Notes: generated by a model from the sequence alone, not told the origin. A stretch of DNA of 64,000 nucleotides from an uncultured Alphaproteobacteria bacterium (GCA_902567855.1 CACFOQ010000003.1:62001-126000); one strand, 5' to 3'; shown: positions 1 through 9,318, counted from the stretch's first letter. Made by a program: numbers and translations.

Positions 1-1168
1 TATGTGCATCATCTTGAGTAAAGGCTCTAACTCTCATTAACCCATGTAGCGCACCTGAAGGTTCATATCGATGAACTTTTCCAAATTCAGACATACGAAG
101 AGGAAGATCACGATAACTTTTTAAGCCTTGTTTATAAATTTCTACTGCACCTGGACAATTCATAGGTTTAATAGCAAATATTTTTTCTTCTTTGGCTTCT
201 GTTGTAAACATATTCTCACCAAATTTCTCCCAATGTCCTGATTTTTCCCATAAAGATTTATCCATCATATCTGGGGTGTTAGTTTCAACATAATTTTCTT
301 TGTCTTGTCTATCCCTCATATAGTTTATGAGTGATTGAAACAGCGACCATCCTTTGGGATGCCAAAAAACAGCCCCAGGCGCTTCCTCTTGAAAATGAAA
401 TAAATCCATTTCTCTACCTAATTTGCGATGGTCTCTTTTTTCTGCCTCTTCAAGTTGATGCAAATAATCTTTAAGTTCTTGGTCATTTCTCCATGCAGTA
501 CCATAAATTCTTGTTAACATAATATTACTTGAATCACCTCGCCAATAAGCCCCAGCAACTTTCATAAGTTTGAAACTTTTACCAATATGTTTTGTTGAAG
601 GCATATGAGGTCCTCTGCACAAATCCAACCACTCACCTTGTTTGTAAATTGTAATTACTTCATTTTTTGGCAAGTCATTAATAAGCTCAACTTTATAATT
701 CTCTCCCTTTTTTGTAAAAAATTTTATAGCCTTTTCTTTAGACCATTCTTCTCTTACAAAATTTTCATTTTTATTAATTATTTCAACCATCTTTTTTTCA
801 ATTTTTTTAAAATCATTTGTGGTAAAAGGTTCTTTTCTCGCAAAATCATAATAAAAACCATTTTCTATAGATGGTCCAATTGTAACTTGAGTACCTGGGA
901 ATAATATTTGTACTGCTTCTGCCATTACATGAGCGCAGTCATGTCGAATAATATCTAGAGCATCACTATTGTCTTTAGTTAAAATTTGAATTTCAGAGTC
1001 ATCTTCAATTGTTCTTGATAAATCTAATATTTCTCCATTAACTTTAAAAGCTATAGCTGCTTTAGATAGAGACATTGAAATTTGTTTAGCAATATCATGG
1101 CCATTTAATCCTTTCTCTATCTTGCTAGATTTTCCATCAGGAAATTTAATATTTATTAAATCAGCCAT
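1..1168 (-). CDS. thrS: Threonine--tRNA ligase, N-terminal part (cut by window edge)
   Basis: Charges tRNA-Thr in the cytoplasm. I translated the minus strand from the ATG at 1166-1168; the frame stays open to base 1, giving about 389 N-terminal residues of a protein usually near 640 aa. Visible parts are the TGS-like start ([15 protein letters not shown]), the second additional domain with [10 protein letters not shown] and [12 protein letters not shown], the YWRGDSSN segment, and the start of the class II catalytic core with the zinc-ligand motif MNCPGAV. The ATG overlaps the cysS stop by one base (TAATG), so the two synthetases are translationally coupled in one operon. The C-terminal core and anticodon-binding domain lie outside the window. 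Confidence 0.95.
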   Translation of the reverse strand, partial: MADLINIKFPDGKSSKIEKGLNGHDIAKQISMSLSKAAIAFKVNGEILDLSRTIEDDSEIQILTKDNSDALDIIRHDCAHVMAEAVQILFPGTQVTIGPSIENGFYYDFARKEPFTTNDFKKIEKKMVEIINKNENFVREEWSKEKAIKFFTKKGENYKVELINDLPKNEVITIYKQGEWLDLCRGPHMPSTKHIGKSFKLMKVAGAYWRGDSSNIMLTRIYGTAWRNDQELKDYLHQLEEAEKRDHRKLGREMDLFHFQEEAPGAVFWHPKGWSLFQSLINYMRDRQDKENYVETNTPDMMDKSLWEKSGHWEKFGENMFTTEAKEEKIFAIKPMNCPGAVEIYKQGLKSYRDLPLRMSEFGKVHRYEPSGALHGLMRVRAFTQDDAH

Positions 1169-2559
1169 TATATACTTCTCCAAATAGTACCCTCGGAAGT
1201 GTCTTCAATTTCAACTCCTTCTTTTTTAAGTTTTTTTCTAATTTCATCTGCCGTATCAAAATTTTTGTTGCGTCTAGCTTCATTACGATCTTTTATCAAC
1301 CTTTCTATAGTATCTTGATTAATATTTTTTGATTGACCATAACCAAGCCAAGTATCTGGGTTTTTCTGGAGAATTCCAAATATTTTTCCTATCTCCAAAA
1401 GATTGAACTTAATTTTTTGTTTTGTTTTTACATCAGCATTATTAATACCATTAGTTAGCATATTGAGCTCAGCAATAACTTTAGGTGTATTGAGGTCATC
1501 ATATAGCCCGTTTATAATTCTTTCTTCTATTTCATTTTTTTCTGCATAGGCATCAACCTTTTCTAGATCCTTTAGGGTCCTATAAAATCTATCTAACATG
1601 GTACTATTTTGCTTAATGATATCTCTTGTCCAATTAAGAGGCTGGCGATAGTGAGCTGATAGCAGAGTTAATCTTAGCACTTCGCCTTTATATTCTTTTA
1701 CCAAGTCATGAACCAATTTAATATTACCAATGGATTTGGACATTTTTTCTCCCTCTACATTTACAAACCCATTGTGAAACCAATACTTTGCAAAGGATTT
1801 TAAATCATCATTATTTTTATGGGCCGCACATGTTTGCGCAATTTCGTTTTCATGATGAGGAAAAATTAAATCAGCTCCCCCACTGTGTATATCAAATGGT
1901 AAGCCCAAAGTTTTTTCTGACATAGCTGAACATTCTAAATGCCATCCTGGCCTTCCTAGTCCCCATGGAGACTCCCATCCCGGTAAGGGTGAAGGACTTG
2001 GTTTCCATAAAACGAAGTCTGTAGGATCTTTCTTATATGGTGCAACCTCAACTCTGCTTCCAGTAATTTGTTCATCTCTGTTTCGGCCAGATAACATGCC
2101 ATAATTTTTAAATGATGGAACATGAAATAAAACATGACCATCCTTTTCATAAGCAAAATTATTTTCAATTAATTTTTCAATAAGATTAATCATCTCTTTA
2201 ATATAATCAGTTGCTTTTGGTTGTATATCTGGTTGCTTCACACCTAGAACAGACATGTCTTCATTATAAATTTTAGTATATTTTTCAGTTAATTCTTTTA
2301 TTGGAATTTTATTTTTCTGAGATGCTGCAATTATCTTATCATCAATATCTGTGATATTAGAAACATAAGTAACTTTTGGATACAAAGTTTTCAAAAAGCG
2401 AATTAACAAATCATTTACTACTGCCATTCTGGCATTTCCAATATGAGCGTAATAATAAACTGTAGGCCCACATGCATATACCCGAACATTTAAAGGGTCT
2501 ATTGGCTTAAACTCCTCTAAATTATTACCTAGGGTATTATGAATTCTAAGTGTTTTCAT
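1168..2559 (-). CDS. cysS: Cysteine--tRNA ligase
   Basis: Class I aminoacyl-tRNA synthetase, about 463 aa, normal length. It shows the zinc/substrate region ACGPTVY, the HIGH-type signature AHIGNAR, the zinc-site segments GWHLECSAM and HHENEIAQ, and the KMSKS loop ([10 protein letters not shown]). I chose the ATG at 2559 ([11 protein letters not shown]), which matches the usual family N-terminus; a GTG at 2574 would add five residues but is followed by no better context. Transcribed with thrS, whose start overlaps its stop by one base. No unusual residues seen. Confidence 0.95.
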   Translation of the reverse strand: MKTLRIHNTLGNNLEEFKPIDPLNVRVYACGPTVYYYAHIGNARMAVVNDLLIRFLKTLYPKVTYVSNITDIDDKIIAASQKNKIPIKELTEKYTKIYNEDMSVLGVKQPDIQPKATDYIKEMINLIEKLIENNFAYEKDGHVLFHVPSFKNYGMLSGRNRDEQITGSRVEVAPYKKDPTDFVLWKPSPSPLPGWESPWGLGRPGWHLECSAMSEKTLGLPFDIHSGGADLIFPHHENEIAQTCAAHKNNDDLKSFAKYWFHNGFVNVEGEKMSKSIGNIKLVHDLVKEYKGEVLRLTLLSAHYRQPLNWTRDIIKQNSTMLDRFYRTLKDLEKVDAYAEKNEIEERIINGLYDDLNTPKVIAELNMLTNGINNADVKTKQKIKFNLLEIGKIFGILQKNPDTWLGYGQSKNINQDTIERLIKDRNEARRNKNFDTADEIRKKLKKEGVEIEDTSEGTIWRSI

Positions 2560-2609
2560 AAAATTAAAATTCACCTTATATTATCCATAAAGGTGTTTTA
2601 AACTTTTAT

Positions 2610-3053
2610 TTAAAAAAAAGGATTATATGCCCATTGTAGCAAAGCTTGCCGCTGTTTTTTTCTACAACTAAAATATTTTTTTGGACAGTTTTTTTTAATT
2701 CCACCAATATGTCTTGGCCCAAAAGCTTTCCATCGCATTATTTGTATTCTATCTATCTTGGGAATTCTTCTACCAATTGAAAAGCGACAGTACCACTGAA
2801 ACCACCCTCTAGGATCTTCTTTCATAATCCATCCTTTAGATTGCCATTCTTTTAAGCTTTGCCCAGACTTAATTTGAAAGTAGTTTAAATTTACATCAAA
2901 TGATTTGCTGATTTTAGCTTTTTTAAACCATGACTCTGGAAATTCATTAATTGTATTTCCTAAATATGAACCACCAAACACACCGTACTCTAACATTTTT
3001 TTTGGACTTAATTCTGGTTTGAATTCTAAATAAAAATCCTTTTGTTTCTTCAT
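2610..3053 (-). CDS. Conserved hypothetical protein, 147 aa, Trp/Lys-rich
   Basis: I do not recognise a named family with certainty. The 147-residue product has no signal peptide or membrane segment. It is basic and rich in aromatic residues, with motifs such as EYGVFGGSYLGNT, FPESWF, EDPRGWFQWYCRF, GRRIPKIDRIQIMRW and FGPRHIGGIKKNC, and three cysteines in its last half. The dense Trp/Arg/Gly motifs suggest a folded, conserved enzyme or nucleic-acid-associated protein rather than a spurious frame. It lies between cysS and the sigma factor on the same strand, with short gaps on both sides, so it may share their transcript. Confidence 0.7.
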   Translation of the reverse strand: MKKQKDFYLEFKPELSPKKMLEYGVFGGSYLGNTINEFPESWFKKAKISKSFDVNLNYFQIKSGQSLKEWQSKGWIMKEDPRGWFQWYCRFSIGRRIPKIDRIQIMRWKAFGPRHIGGIKKNCPKKYFSCRKKQRQALLQWAYNPFF

Positions 3054-3070
3054 ATAAGAAAACTAATTAA

Positions 3071-3892
3071 TTAATTTATAAAAAAATCTTTTGGCTGTTT
3101 TGAAATTTGAATAATATTTTTCTTTAATTTTTTTAAGGCAGCTGATTCTATTTGTCTCACTCTTTCTTTGCTAATATTTAATTTTTTTCCAATTAGATCA
3201 AGTGTTACTTTTTTATCATTTAAGTTTCTTGAAAGAATTATTTCTCTTTCTCTACTATTTAATAGTTCAATAGATTTTGCTAACCATTCATTTTTTAATT
3301 TATTATCATTATTTTTTTCTACAACTTCGTCAGGTGTAAGAGAATTAGCTTTTAATATAGATAATAAATCTGGACCATCTTCGTTATCTATAGTTTTGTT
3401 TAAAGATAGATCTCCTAAAGCAAGTTTATTTTCCATATGTTGAATTTGCAAAGGTTTAACATTTAAAAAATTAGATATTTTTTCCACTTCTTCTTGGCCC
3501 ATAAAATTGTGGGAGTCAAAATTGATTTGTTTTTTTAATTTATTTAAACCAAAGAATAATGTTTTTTGTGCAGCATTATTACCATTTTTTACAATTGACC
3601 AATTTTTTAGAATATAGTTTTGAATTGTTGCTCTTATCCACCACTGGGAATAAGTTGATAATCTAAAACCTTTTGATAAATCAAATTTTTCTAATGCATG
3701 CATAAAACCTATTGTACCTTCTTGCATTAAATCAAAGTGACTTAATCCATAGGAAGAATATTTTTTAGCTATGGAATTTATTAATTTATTGTAGGCCCCT
3801 ATTAATCTTAATAGAGATTTTTGATCATTATCATTTTGCCATTTTGTAATTAACTCATATTCTTCTTTTTTTTCTAATGATTTTTGATTCAT
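3071..3892 (-). CDS. rpoH: RNA polymerase sigma factor, RpoH (sigma-32) type
   Basis: Heat-shock type sigma-70 family protein. Region 2 is clear (SHFDLMQEGTIGFMHALEKF, then STYSQWWIRATIQNYIL), followed by a RpoH-box-like stretch QKTLFFGLNKLKK and a region 4 helix-turn-helix (LDLIGKKLNISKERVRQIE). The open frame extends to 3940, but that ATG lies inside a 21-base palindrome at 3937-3957; the ATG at 3892 (MNQKSLEKKEEYEL) leaves a family-typical N-terminus of about 273 aa, so I prefer it. A matching sigma-32 promoter is visible in front of hsp20 at 14042. Divergent from proteorhodopsin. Confidence 0.9.
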   Translation of the reverse strand: MNQKSLEKKEEYELITKWQNDNDQKSLLRLIGAYNKLINSIAKKYSSYGLSHFDLMQEGTIGFMHALEKFDLSKGFRLSTYSQWWIRATIQNYILKNWSIVKNGNNAAQKTLFFGLNKLKKQINFDSHNFMGQEEVEKISNFLNVKPLQIQHMENKLALGDLSLNKTIDNEDGPDLLSILKANSLTPDEVVEKNNDNKLKNEWLAKSIELLNSREREIILSRNLNDKKVTLDLIGKKLNISKERVRQIESAALKKLKKNIIQISKQPKDFFIN

Positions 3893-3936
3893 AAAATCCA
3901 ACCTACTATTTTTTTTTAATCTATTAACCTGTAATG

Positions 3937-3957
3937 ACATTAGAATGATTCTAATGT
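3937..3957. promoter_or_regulatory. 21-nt perfect palindrome resembling an Irr (iron control element) box
   Basis: ACATTAGAAT-G-ATTCTAATGT has two perfect 10-nt arms around a single base and contains TTAGAA-N3-TTCTAA, the core reported for the alphaproteobacterial iron response regulator Irr. It sits 45 nt upstream of the preferred rpoH start and about 147 nt upstream of the proteorhodopsin start, so it could act on either gene. A second near-identical core precedes the ferric transporter (17885). No Irr gene is visible in the window; the assignment rests on the motif. Confidence 0.55.
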
Positions 3958-4103
3958 ATTAGCCATTAAAAAGGGTCATATGTGACAATTTGGCAATAAC
4001 ACCTATTATTTTAAGTAGTAATTTTAAATAATATAAATTTACATATCTTGCTATTTGTTAATTACGCCCTAATTAGAAACCTAAACAAATTTTTATAAAA
4101 CTT

Positions 4104-4823
4104 ATGGAATATTTTTTACAATCGACGGATTATGTAGGGGTATCATTTTGGCTAGTTTCTGTAGCAATGGTAGCTGCTACTGTTTTCTTTTTATATGAAG
4201 GTATGCATGTGAAAGAATCATGGAGAGTCTCTATGCTGTTAATGGGATTAGTGACATTAATAGCAGGAATTCACTATTACTATATGAGAGATTATTGGAT
4301 AGCTTCTCAAGAGTCACCTATAGTCTATCGATATATAGATTGGCTACTTACTGTGCCACTTCAAATGATTGAATTTTATCTTATTTTGGTTGCTGCAGGC
4401 TTGGCTGCAAGATCAGGTATTTTTTGGAGATTATTAGTTGGCACTTTAGTGATGCTTCTTGGTGGATATGCAGGAGAAAATAATTGGATTCACCCAACAT
4501 TAGGTTTTGTTATTGGTATGGTTGGATGGATTTATATTGTTTATGAAGTATTTAGAGGAGAATCAAGTGTCATTGCGAGTAAAAAAGATTCAATTAATAA
4601 AGCATTTAAAGCTCTTGGATTAATAATTGTTTTTGGCTGGGCTATTTATCCTATTGGATATATTTTTGGTCTGTTAAGTCCAATGATAGGAATGGGCACA
4701 GTCAATATAAATTTTTTAAATGTCACATATAATCTAGCAGACTTTGTTAATAAAATATTATTTGGATTAATAATATGGGACGTGGCTAGAAAAGATTCTT
4801 CTAAAGATTTACAAGATGTCTAA
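4104..4823 (+). CDS. Proteorhodopsin, blue-absorbing type proton pump
   Basis: Seven-helix retinal protein of 239 aa in the inner membrane that uses light to export protons. Key residues by position: H57 (partner of the acceptor), the proton acceptor D79 in YRYIDWLLTVPL, T83, the proton donor E90, and the retinal-binding lysine K217 in NLADFVNKILFG. The D-T-E pattern is that of an outward proton pump. The spectral tuning position (105 in the reference green protein) is Q87, the blue-type residue. Start codon and length fit; no clear signal peptide. The SDR gene starts 8 nt before its stop. No retinal-producing blh or crt genes are in the window. Confidence 0.96.
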   Translation: MEYFLQSTDYVGVSFWLVSVAMVAATVFFLYEGMHVKESWRVSMLLMGLVTLIAGIHYYYMRDYWIASQESPIVYRYIDWLLTVPLQMIEFYLILVAAGLAARSGIFWRLLVGTLVMLLGGYAGENNWIHPTLGFVIGMVGWIYIVYEVFRGESSVIASKKDSINKAFKALGLIIVFGWAIYPIGYIFGLLSPMIGMGTVNINFLNVTYNLADFVNKILFGLIIWDVARKDSSKDLQDV

Positions 4824-5541
4824 AAAGAAAATAATAGTAATCGGTGGGTCAGGCTCAATAGGATCAGCTATAGCACGAGATTGTATAAATGATGGTTTTG
4901 ATGTTTGTCTTATAGGCAGAAACTATGCATCATTAGAAAAAGTATCAAAAGAACTTAATTGTACTTTTGAAAAAGCAGACGTTACTCAGAATGAAGAATT
5001 AAAAAAAGCTATTAGTAATTGTGGAGACAATATTTATGGACTGGCATACTGTGTTGGTTCAATAAATATGAAGACTTTATCTTCTGCTCATGAAAATGAT
5101 TATATAGATAGTTTTAAAATCAATGTTCTTGGAGCTATCATAGCTATTCAACAGTCTAAAGATATGATTCTAAATAACAAGGGATCAATATTATTGTTTT
5201 CCTCTGTAGCTGCTCAACAAGGTTTTATTAATCATACCGTGATATCAACTGCGAAAGCTGCGGTTGAAGGTTTAACTGTTTCATTAGCTGCAGAATTATC
5301 TCCTAAAGTGAGAGTAAATTGTATTGCTCCCAGTTTAACAGAATCAGGTATGTCTGAATCTATTCTATCTAATGAAAATATGAAGAATGCTATAGCTTCT
5401 TTACATGCTATACCAAAAATTGGCCAAGCTGATGATCACAGTAAGCTTGCATCTTTCCTGCTTGGAGAAAAGAATGCATGGATAACTGGGCAAATATTTC
5501 ACGTTGACGGAGGTCGATCTACCGTTAGAAAAAAAGGGTAG
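4816..5541 (+). CDS. SDR family NAD(P)-dependent oxidoreductase
   Basis: Classical short-chain dehydrogenase of 241 aa. The Rossmann nucleotide-binding motif GGSGSIGSAIA is at residues 9-19. The central part carries a serine-rich strand (LLFSSVAAQQG) and the catalytic lysine in STAKAAVEGL, where the usual active-site YxxxK reads TAKAA: the canonical Tyr four residues before Lys is replaced by Ser/Thr (VISTAKAA). The C-terminal end GQIFHVDGGRS is typical. Its ATG lies inside the proteorhodopsin gene (8-nt overlap), which implies co-translation. The substrate cannot be told from sequence; a role in retinal or carotenoid chemistry is possible but only suggested by position. Confidence 0.88.
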   Translation: MSKKKIIVIGGSGSIGSAIARDCINDGFDVCLIGRNYASLEKVSKELNCTFEKADVTQNEELKKAISNCGDNIYGLAYCVGSINMKTLSSAHENDYIDSFKINVLGAIIAIQQSKDMILNNKGSILLFSSVAAQQGFINHTVISTAKAAVEGLTVSLAAELSPKVRVNCIAPSLTESGMSESILSNENMKNAIASLHAIPKIGQADDHSKLASFLLGEKNAWITGQIFHVDGGRSTVRKKG

Positions 5542-5544
5542 TCT

Positions 5545-5949
5545 TTAGTAATTTAGCTCAATTGTAATTGGCTCACCATGAATAAGATTAATAGAAGCTT
5601 TAGAAAATTTTGGTGGACCTTTAGGTTGGTAGTTATTGCTAAAAGCAAAGCCCTCTTTAGGCCTCCAAAAAAGTCCAGTTTTTAGCTCATTATTTGAATC
5701 CTCATCATGATAAACTACTACTGCTATTTTTCCTTCGTGAATTTTTGTTAAGGGAATTATAGTTTGTCCTTTAACAGCTTTTTTTCTTACAGATTCAATT
5801 GCAAGATCTTCTTTTAAAAAATTTTCTTTATTATTATAAATCTTAAGGTCTATATATCCTTCATCATGTTCAACATTTGTAATAATTATTGTCCCATGAG
5901 CATATACTGTAGTAGGTAAAAAAAATATAAAGAGTATTAACAAACGCAC
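5545..5949 (-). CDS. Exported DUF2141-like protein
   Basis: About 134 aa, probably secreted to the periplasm. The open frame could start at 6045, but the GTG at 5947-5949 gives a clean signal peptide (MRLLILFIFFLPTTVYA, cleavage before HGTI) and has AAGG six bases upstream, so I chose it; it also removes a 53-nt overlap with pabB. The mature part has the family-like features VVVYHDEDSNNELKTG and PKEGFAFSNN. The family has no established function. It is divergent from pabB and convergent with the SDR gene. Confidence 0.75.
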   Translation of the reverse strand: MRLLILFIFFLPTTVYAHGTIIITNVEHDEGYIDLKIYNNKENFLKEDLAIESVRKKAVKGQTIIPLTKIHEGKIAVVVYHDEDSNNELKTGLFWRPKEGFAFSNNYQPKGPPKFSKASINLIHGEPITIELNY

Positions 5950-5992
5950 AAAAAACCTTTTCTTATTAAATTCAAAGATATAATACTTAACT

Positions 5993-7222
5993 TTGTTAAA
6001 TAATAAAGAATATTTAGAACGTCTTTTTGACTCCGATAAACCCATAGTTATATACAGGGTTACAAACGGATTTGATGTATATACTGATTTTTCAAAAAGA
6101 ATTAAACTGACAAAAAAAAATGCAAAACAGTTTTTTGAAAAAGAGGTAAGAAAAAAAAATCCTAAAAATAAATTTTTTGATGGTTATGTTGGTTTTTTAA
6201 GTTTCGAACTTCAGTGTAAGTTAATAAATGTTAATCTACCTAAACAGAAAACAAATGGTTTCAAAGACAGTATTTTTTATAAACCAAATACACTAATTAA
6301 AATTAGGAAAAATATACAAGTTTTTAAAACCACAATTTATAGTACAATTAGTAAAGCCGAAAGAGAGAAAAAAATTTCCATTTCTAAAAAAAAATTTTTT
6401 TATGATAAAAATTTTAATGTAAATATTTCTTTAGAAAAATATACAAAATTATTTAATCATTTTTCAAAAAAAATTCGTGAAGGCAAAACTTATCAAATAA
6501 AAATTTGTCAAAAATACAGAAATAAATCAAATATTGATGCGGTTCAATTTTTTTGGAAACTAATGAAAGTCAATACTTCACCGGAGTCATTTATGATTAG
6601 GGATAATAATTTTTCAATTATAAGTTGTTCCCCAGAAACGCTAATTGATAAAAAGAAAAATATAATTATCACCAAACCAATTGCAGGAACTTTAAAAAAA
6701 AATAAAAATACATCACTTAGATTTGCAAAGAAATTTTTTGCTAAAAATTTAAAAGAAAGCAAAGAACACAATATGATTGTGGATATGGAAAGAAATGATT
6801 TATCAAGAATTTGTAAAGTTGGAAGTGTTAAGATCAAAGATTTAAAATCTGTTGAGGAATATAAGGATTTATACCATTATGTAACTACTATTAAGGGAAT
6901 CTTAAAAAACAAAATTTCATCATTTGATATCATAAAAGCGATGATGCCTGGTGGATCAGTTATAGGTTGTCCTAAAATAAGTACTTTAAATTTATTAAAT
7001 TTTCAGGAAAAAGATAGTCGCAATATTTATACTGGAAGTTTTGGCTATGTTAAATCTAATGGAGATATGAGATTTAATATCATTATTAGATCTCTTTTAA
7101 ATTACAAAAATATATCAGAAATTGCTGTAGCAAGTGGTGTGATATTAGGCAGCACTGCAATTAAAGAATATAATGAAAACTTTATAAAAGCTAAGTCCTT
7201 ATTGGATATTTTTAAATCATGA
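5993..7222 (+). CDS. pabB: Aminodeoxychorismate synthase component I (chorismate-binding)
   Basis: Converts chorismate plus ammonia from PabA into 4-amino-4-deoxychorismate for folate. 409 aa. The chorismate-binding core is visible: SPETLI, KPIAGTLKKN, EHNMIVDMERNDLSRIC, MMPGGSVIGCPK and GSFGYVKSNGDMRFN. The position that is Lys in E. coli PabB (PIKGT) is Ala here (PIAGT), as in anthranilate synthase TrpE and some PabB proteins. Context decides: it is followed at 4-nt overlap by a PabA-type amidotransferase and then pabC-folP-folB-folK. The start is uncertain: TTG at 5993 with no clear ribosome-binding site; no ATG occurs near the expected N-terminus. Confidence 0.85.
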   Translation: MLNNKEYLERLFDSDKPIVIYRVTNGFDVYTDFSKRIKLTKKNAKQFFEKEVRKKNPKNKFFDGYVGFLSFELQCKLINVNLPKQKTNGFKDSIFYKPNTLIKIRKNIQVFKTTIYSTISKAEREKKISISKKKFFYDKNFNVNISLEKYTKLFNHFSKKIREGKTYQIKICQKYRNKSNIDAVQFFWKLMKVNTSPESFMIRDNNFSIISCSPETLIDKKKNIIITKPIAGTLKKNKNTSLRFAKKFFAKNLKESKEHNMIVDMERNDLSRICKVGSVKIKDLKSVEEYKDLYHYVTTIKGILKNKISSFDIIKAMMPGGSVIGCPKISTLNLLNFQEKDSRNIYTGSFGYVKSNGDMRFNIIIRSLLNYKNISEIAVASGVILGSTAIKEYNENFIKAKSLLDIFKS

Positions 7223-7776
7223 TTTATATTATAGATCACGAAGATTCATTTACATTTAATTTGGCTCATCTGCTTGGTGCTTATGATACTGTTCAAGTAT
7301 CTAATTTTTATGAAATTAATAAATCACAATTAAAAAAAGCTGATATGATTGTTTTATCTCCTGGGCCTGGGGAGCCTAAAAATTATCCAAGAACAACAAA
7401 AATATACCATGAATATAAAGGAAAGAAAAAAATTCTTGGAATTTGTTTAGGATTCCAGCAAATATTATTTGCAGAGGGTGGTCAAATTGTACAACAAAAA
7501 AATATTTATCATGGATACCAATCTACAATCAATGTTTTGCCAAAAAGTTATTTATATAAACATTATAAAAAATTATCAGTTGGAAGATATCATTCATTAA
7601 AATTAAAAGAACCTTTTCAATCGTCTTTAATAGATATAACAATGCGATGTCAAAAAACTAATGTAGCTATGGCCCTGGAGGATAAAAAAAATAAGATATT
7701 TGGATTTCAATTTCATCCTGATTCTTTTTTAACAAAAAATGGAAAAAGTATTATACAAAAAATCGTATCAGCTTAA
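7219..7776 (+). CDS. pabA: Aminodeoxychorismate synthase component II (glutamine amidotransferase)
   Basis: Class I glutamine amidotransferase of 185 aa that supplies ammonia to PabB. Seen: IDHEDSFTFNLAHLL at the N-terminus, the oxyanion loop SPGPGEPKNYP, the nucleophile Cys in GICLGFQQILFAEGG, the GRYHSL segment, and the catalytic His in FQFHPDSF. The third triad residue is Asp here (HPDS) instead of the usual Glu (HPES), a conservative change. Its ATG overlaps the pabB stop by 4 nt and its end overlaps pabC by about 38 nt, so subunits are produced together. Confidence 0.87.
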   Translation: MIYIIDHEDSFTFNLAHLLGAYDTVQVSNFYEINKSQLKKADMIVLSPGPGEPKNYPRTTKIYHEYKGKKKILGICLGFQQILFAEGGQIVQQKNIYHGYQSTINVLPKSYLYKHYKKLSVGRYHSLKLKEPFQSSLIDITMRCQKTNVAMALEDKKNKIFGFQFHPDSFLTKNGKSIIQKIVSA

Positions 7777-8491
7777 TTCTTTCGCACCAAAAAGATACGA
7801 TGATCTTTTGGGTAAGAGGGGTATTTTTTCAACTATTAGAGTTCTAGGAAAAAAACCTAAATTCATTTTAATAGATTATCATATAAAAAATATGAATATA
7901 GCTTTGAAAAAAATGAACATTAATTTTTATATTTCTAAAAAACTGATTTTAGATTCTTTGCAACCCGCATTTAATAAATTGAATAATAAAGATAGCTTAT
8001 TGAGAGTGGCTATTAATTCTAATACAATTTCTTTATCTTTAAGAGCTAGACCAAAATACTATAAAAATTTTATCGGTGTATTTTCTTTTTATAAACGTCC
8101 AATACCTCATGTAAAAAATTTATATTATAAAAAGGTCATGATGCTTATCAATTCAATTTATCCTAGAAAACAAGAGATAATTTTATGCAATAAAGGTCTT
8201 ATATTAGAGGGGTGCACAACAAATGTTATATGTATAAAGAATAAAAAAATCTATATTCCTAAAGAAAACTATTATAAGGGCTGTACTATTAGTTACCTAT
8301 TAAAAACTACTAAACGTCAAATACAAAAATCAAATATTGCCATTAATAACCTAAACAAATATGAAGAAATTTTGTTAGTAGGGTCAGGAAAAGGAGTTGT
8401 TAGTTTATCTGCAATACCTGAGATAAATTGGAAATCTAAATCTACTTTAATTTACAAAGAATTTATGAATTTATATAAAAAAATATTATGA
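7739..8491 (+). CDS. pabC: Class IV aminotransferase, likely aminodeoxychorismate lyase
   Basis: PLP enzyme of 250 aa expected to release pyruvate from aminodeoxychorismate to give 4-aminobenzoate. The class IV pattern is visible: an RGIFSTIRV N-terminal motif, the candidate PLP lysine in HVKNLYYKKVM, and the conserved Glu in GLILEGCTTNVICI, then a C-terminal GSGKGVVSLSAI loop. It is divergent and Lys/Ile-rich, so the assignment leans on its place between pabA and folP; a branched-chain or D-amino-acid aminotransferase is the alternative. The ATG at 7739 is inside pabA; a later in-frame start cannot be excluded. Confidence 0.78.
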   Translation: MEKVLYKKSYQLNSFAPKRYDDLLGKRGIFSTIRVLGKKPKFILIDYHIKNMNIALKKMNINFYISKKLILDSLQPAFNKLNNKDSLLRVAINSNTISLSLRARPKYYKNFIGVFSFYKRPIPHVKNLYYKKVMMLINSIYPRKQEIILCNKGLILEGCTTNVICIKNKKIYIPKENYYKGCTISYLLKTTKRQIQKSNIAINNLNKYEEILLVGSGKGVVSLSAIPEINWKSKSTLIYKEFMNLYKKIL

Positions 8492-9318
8492 AAACCATGA
8501 TTTTAAATAAAAATAAATTTAATTTTCAATCTCCTCTAATTATGGGAGTATGTAATGTAACAAAAGATTCTTTTAGTGATGGGGGAAAAAATTACAAAAC
8601 CTCAGATGCATTAACAAATATAAAAAAAATGTGGAAGGATGGAGCATCTATTATAGATATTGGCGCAGAAAGCACCAGACCAGGAAGTGAGCCAATAACA
8701 TATAAAAAAGAAATTAAAAAACTAGAACCTATTTTAAAAAAACTACCTAAAAATAAATTTATTATCTCTGTAGATAGCAATAAAATAGAAACACAAGAAT
8801 TTGCCTTACAACAAGGCGTTCATATAATTAATGATATATATGGAGGAAATGAAGATTTATTTTTTTTATCAAAAAAATATAAAAATGGTTTAATATTGAT
8901 GCATACGCCAGCTCCTCCAAAGTCTATGCAGCTAATGACAGGAAGTTACAAAAATATAATTAATGACATTAGAAAAATTTTCTTATCTAAATCAAAATTA
9001 TTAAAAAAATATAAAATTCCTCAATCTAAAGTTTCTTTTGACCCAGGAATAGGTTTTGGAAAAAATCTTAATCAAAACTTAGATATCATAAAAAATATTA
9101 ATAAATTTAAGATTGAAAAATATGGTTTATTAGTTGGTACCTCAAGGAAGAGCTGGATAAGTAAAATCGATAATTCTTTAATCAACCAAAGACTGGGAGG
9201 TTCGATTGCATCAGTTATATATTGTCTTGAAAAAGGAGTTGATATATTTCGAGTACACGATGTCCAAGAAACCAAACAGGCAATCAATATATATAAAAAA
9301 ATTTTATGTTCGAAGTAG
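8488..9318 (+). CDS. folP: Dihydropteroate synthase
   Basis: Joins 4-aminobenzoate to dihydropterin pyrophosphate; 276 aa TIM barrel. Signature stretches are MGVCNVTKDSFSDGGKN, DIGAESTRPGSEPI, the SVDS strand, the HIINDIYGG motif, FDPGIGFGKNLNQNL and GTSRKSWI near the C-terminus. The gene overlaps pabC by 4 nt and folB by 13 nt. The usual first motif reads GVCNVTKDSF rather than GILNVTPDSF, otherwise normal. Confidence 0.94.
   Translation: MKTMILNKNKFNFQSPLIMGVCNVTKDSFSDGGKNYKTSDALTNIKKMWKDGASIIDIGAESTRPGSEPITYKKEIKKLEPILKKLPKNKFIISVDSNKIETQEFALQQGVHIINDIYGGNEDLFFLSKKYKNGLILMHTPAPPKSMQLMTGSYKNIINDIRKIFLSKSKLLKKYKIPQSKVSFDPGIGFGKNLNQNLDIIKNINKFKIEKYGLLVGTSRKSWISKIDNSLINQRLGGSIASVIYCLEKGVDIFRVHDVQETKQAINIYKKILCSK

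Noticed and set aside
605-904. A 99-aa plus-strand open frame over thrS
   Set aside because: It is antisense to the clearly coding thrS frame, is Phe/Asn-rich without motifs, and has no ribosome-binding site. The same holds for other short frames opposite or inside real genes (for example 3168-3443, 6544-6837, 41440-41790, 48345-48578).
4048-4076. A TTGCTA/TAATTA promoter candidate for proteorhodopsin
   Set aside because: The -10-like hexamer matches only two of six consensus bases; AT-rich sequence produces such matches by chance.
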